The position numbers were made by a program, and so were the translations under genes. 64,000 bases of DNA from JAVBWO01 sp036677375 (lineage in GTDB: Bacteria; Bacillota; Dehalobacteriia; UBA4068; UBA4997). This document shows positions 62,767 to 64,000 of the stretch, piece by piece; positions within the stretch are counted from its first letter, which is position 1; the number at the start of each line of letters is the position of its first letter. Where the stretch lies: the NCBI GenBank assembly GCA_036677375.1, contig JAVBWO010000012.1:124001-188000 (forward strand), read 5' to 3'. Under the pieces are notes generated by a model, which searched no databases, had not been told where the DNA came from, and was given only the letters and a program-made list of their open reading frames with translations.

Positions 62767-62985
62767 GGATGAGCAAAAGCCAGCCTTCGGGCTGGCTTTT
62801 TTGAACGGATCACCGTAAGCCGGCAGGTATCAAATCTGTCAAATCAATTTTCTGTCATAATCTTCCTTATATCACAATATCACAGATAAGGGAATCCGGG
62901 TTTTGTAACAGATTTATAGAAATCCATAGCATGTTTTCAGCATGTACTAGGATGAGCAAGCGCCAGCCTTCAGGCTGGCGTTTAT
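62767..62985 (+). repeat. Duplicated hairpin module upstream of the CoA-transferase gene
   Basis: GGATGAGCA at 62767-62775 and 62950-62958 is each time followed by a stem on CCAGCC/GGCTGG: AAAAGCCAGCC-TTCG-GGCTGGCTTTT (62775-62800) and CGCCAGCC-TTCA-GGCTGGCG (62961-62980), each with a T-rich tail. They resemble two intrinsic terminators 180 bp apart; the second ends about ten bases before the ribosome site of the CoA transferase. The first could also end nothing, as no gene precedes it on this strand. Confidence 0.7.
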
Positions 62986-63005
62986 TTTAAGGAGGCAAAT
63001 ACATC

Positions 63006-64000
63006 ATGGAGTTTTTAAAAGGGATCAAGGTGTTGGATATGACACAGTTTCTTTCCGCTTCCTACTGCACCCAAATTCTGGGCGACTTCGGCGCGGATGT
63101 CATGAAGATTGAACAACCGGGGAAAGGCGAAGTCTACAGAACCTACGGACCAAAGTTCATCCATGGCGAAAGCACCAGCTTTTTAGCCATGAATAGAAAT
63201 AAGCGCAGCCTCACCCTGAATATCAAGACTCCGGAAGGCCAGGAGGTTTTACGCAGGCTGGCCAAAGACGCCGACGTTCTGGTGGAAAATTTCCGTACCG
63301 GTACGCTGAAGAAATACGCCTTGGATTATGAAAGCCTAAAAACCGTCAATCCCCGTCTCGTCTACTGTTCCGTTTCCGGGTTTGGGCAGACCGGACCTTA
63401 TGCCGAAAAGGGCGGCTTTGATCTGACGGCGCAAGCCATGTCCGGACTGATGTACGTGACCGGTGAAGCGGACCGTCCTCCCGTTAAAGTCGGCTATCCC
63501 ATCACCGATATCGGCGGCGGGCTCTATGCCGCCTTGGGCATCGTGGCCGCTTTGTGCGGCAGAGAGAAAAGCGGTCTGGGCCAGTTGGTTGACACCTCTT
63601 TATTTGAAGCGGGCGTTGCTTGGGGTATGATGGCCAGCTTGAACTATTTTGCCGATGGCTCCGTCCAGGGACGCATGGGTTCGGCCAGTCCGCAGAATGC
63701 TCCTTACCAAGCCTTTACCGTAAAAGACGGCGCTTTTACCATGGGTACCGGCAACGACGTGCTCTGGGAAAAATTTTGCCAGGTCTTTGAAATTACTTAT
63801 CTCTTGCAGGATGAACGTTATCAAGATAATGCTTCCCGGGTCAAAAACCAAGACCCCCTGGCTGCCGATATTGAGAAGGCTCTTGCAGATCTGACGGTGG
63901 CGGACTGCCTTGAAAGAATGGACAGCGTCGGCATCCCGTGCGGCGCCATCAATTCCATTGATAAGGTGGTCAGCGACCCTCATGTCACCAATCGCGGCAT
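63006..64000 (+). CDS. CaiB/BaiF family CoA transferase (partial, 3' end outside window)
   Basis: About 331 residues are visible. The family III (formyl-CoA transferase type) start MEFLKGIKVLDMTQFLSAS, the segments LGDFGADVMKIEQPGKGE, FLAMNRNKRSLTLNIKTPEG and VENFRTGTLKKYALDYE, and the catalytic Asp region GGFDLTAQAMSGLMYVTGE (Asp about residue 140) are clear. These enzymes swap CoA between acids such as carnitine, benzylsuccinate or aryl lactates; in this amino-acid fermenter an aryl or branched substrate is plausible. AAGGAGG precedes the ATG and two hairpins precede that. Confidence 0.92.
   Translation, partial: MEFLKGIKVLDMTQFLSASYCTQILGDFGADVMKIEQPGKGEVYRTYGPKFIHGESTSFLAMNRNKRSLTLNIKTPEGQEVLRRLAKDADVLVENFRTGTLKKYALDYESLKTVNPRLVYCSVSGFGQTGPYAEKGGFDLTAQAMSGLMYVTGEADRPPVKVGYPITDIGGGLYAALGIVAALCGREKSGLGQLVDTSLFEAGVAWGMMASLNYFADGSVQGRMGSASPQNAPYQAFTVKDGAFTMGTGNDVLWEKFCQVFEITYLLQDERYQDNASRVKNQDPLAADIEKALADLTVADCLERMDSVGIPCGAINSIDKVVSDPHVTNRG

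Noticed and set aside
1..64000. tRNA or rRNA genes
   Set aside because: I looked for the usual GGTTCGAATCC-type T-arms and rRNA signatures and saw none; a covariance search would be decisive.

Overview
The window comes from an anaerobic, endospore-forming Clostridia-type Firmicute; the gene mix recalls Peptococcaceae or relatives, but a genus cannot be fixed from sequence alone. The pointers are spoVAC/spoVAD with a near-perfect sigma-G promoter, a ComB-type phosphosulfolactate phosphatase of the kind used for spore sulfolactate, a selenocysteine formate dehydrogenase with its own SECIS hairpin, a selenium-dependent molybdenum hydroxylase maturation cluster, ferredoxin-linked indolepyruvate oxidoreductase, rubrerythrin, and strong AGGAGG ribosome binding sites throughout. 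GC content is moderate. I saw no rRNA, tRNA, CRISPR array or prophage.

Layout. 1-2468: spore germination membrane genes (spoVAD, spoVAC; divergent DUF421 and DUF4363). 2469-3062: a gene-free patch with 74-bp tandem repeats, a second dispersed repeat and the left end of an IS3-type element. 3103-6516: cdaA-cdaR-glmM (c-di-AMP synthesis and cell-wall precursor). 6711-8785: two DUF881 proteins flanking a small basic membrane protein. 9315-13698: an argA-like gene followed by ilvD-ilvN-ilvB. 13947-18732: modE-like regulator, yqeC, mocA, yqeB, xdhC and moeA-like, a molybdenum/selenium cofactor operon. 18814-21286: gntR, pyrE, comB. 21510-26820: sodium symporter, paaK, iorA, iorB, probably handling aryl acids and aryl pyruvates from amino acids. 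27029-31384: argH, rubrerythrin, ridA, MATE pump. 31553-34928: fdhA (selenoprotein) and fdhD. 35171-35356: a 61-residue protein with 23 cysteines. 35484-44725: type IV pilus cluster (two pilins, pilT, pilB, pilD, pilO, pilN, pilM, pilC), bordered by a GGDEF-EAL gene broken by an in-frame TAA. 47945-50854: an unknown protein and a DUF4153 membrane protein. 50968-53421: DtxR-type regulator, feoA and a feoB cut short after its first gate motif. 53625-55472: a possible small gene, then an autoregulated marR with a DUF6544-type protein. 55788-58611: blaI and blaR1-like genes. 58764-59333: TudS-related protein. 59543-62006: glnH-glnP-glnQ amino-acid importer. 62007-63005: long leader or intergenic with duplicated hairpins. 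63006-64000: CoA transferase running off the window.

How it fits together. Fermentative amino-acid metabolism is suggested by iorAB, paaK, the CoA transferase, the amino-acid ABC importer and ridA. The molybdenum/selenium operon and fdhA share the need for molybdopterin and selenium, although no SDMH-type hydroxylase lies here. The c-di-AMP operon, the degenerate c-di-GMP protein beside the pilus genes, and the spore genes are the signalling and development part. Two genes look recently damaged (GGDEF-EAL, feoB), and there is one IS remnant. No single unknown multigene system stands out; the most novel items are the Cys-rich microprotein, the rearranged feoB 3' region, the divergent fdhD and the duplicated hairpins before the CoA transferase.
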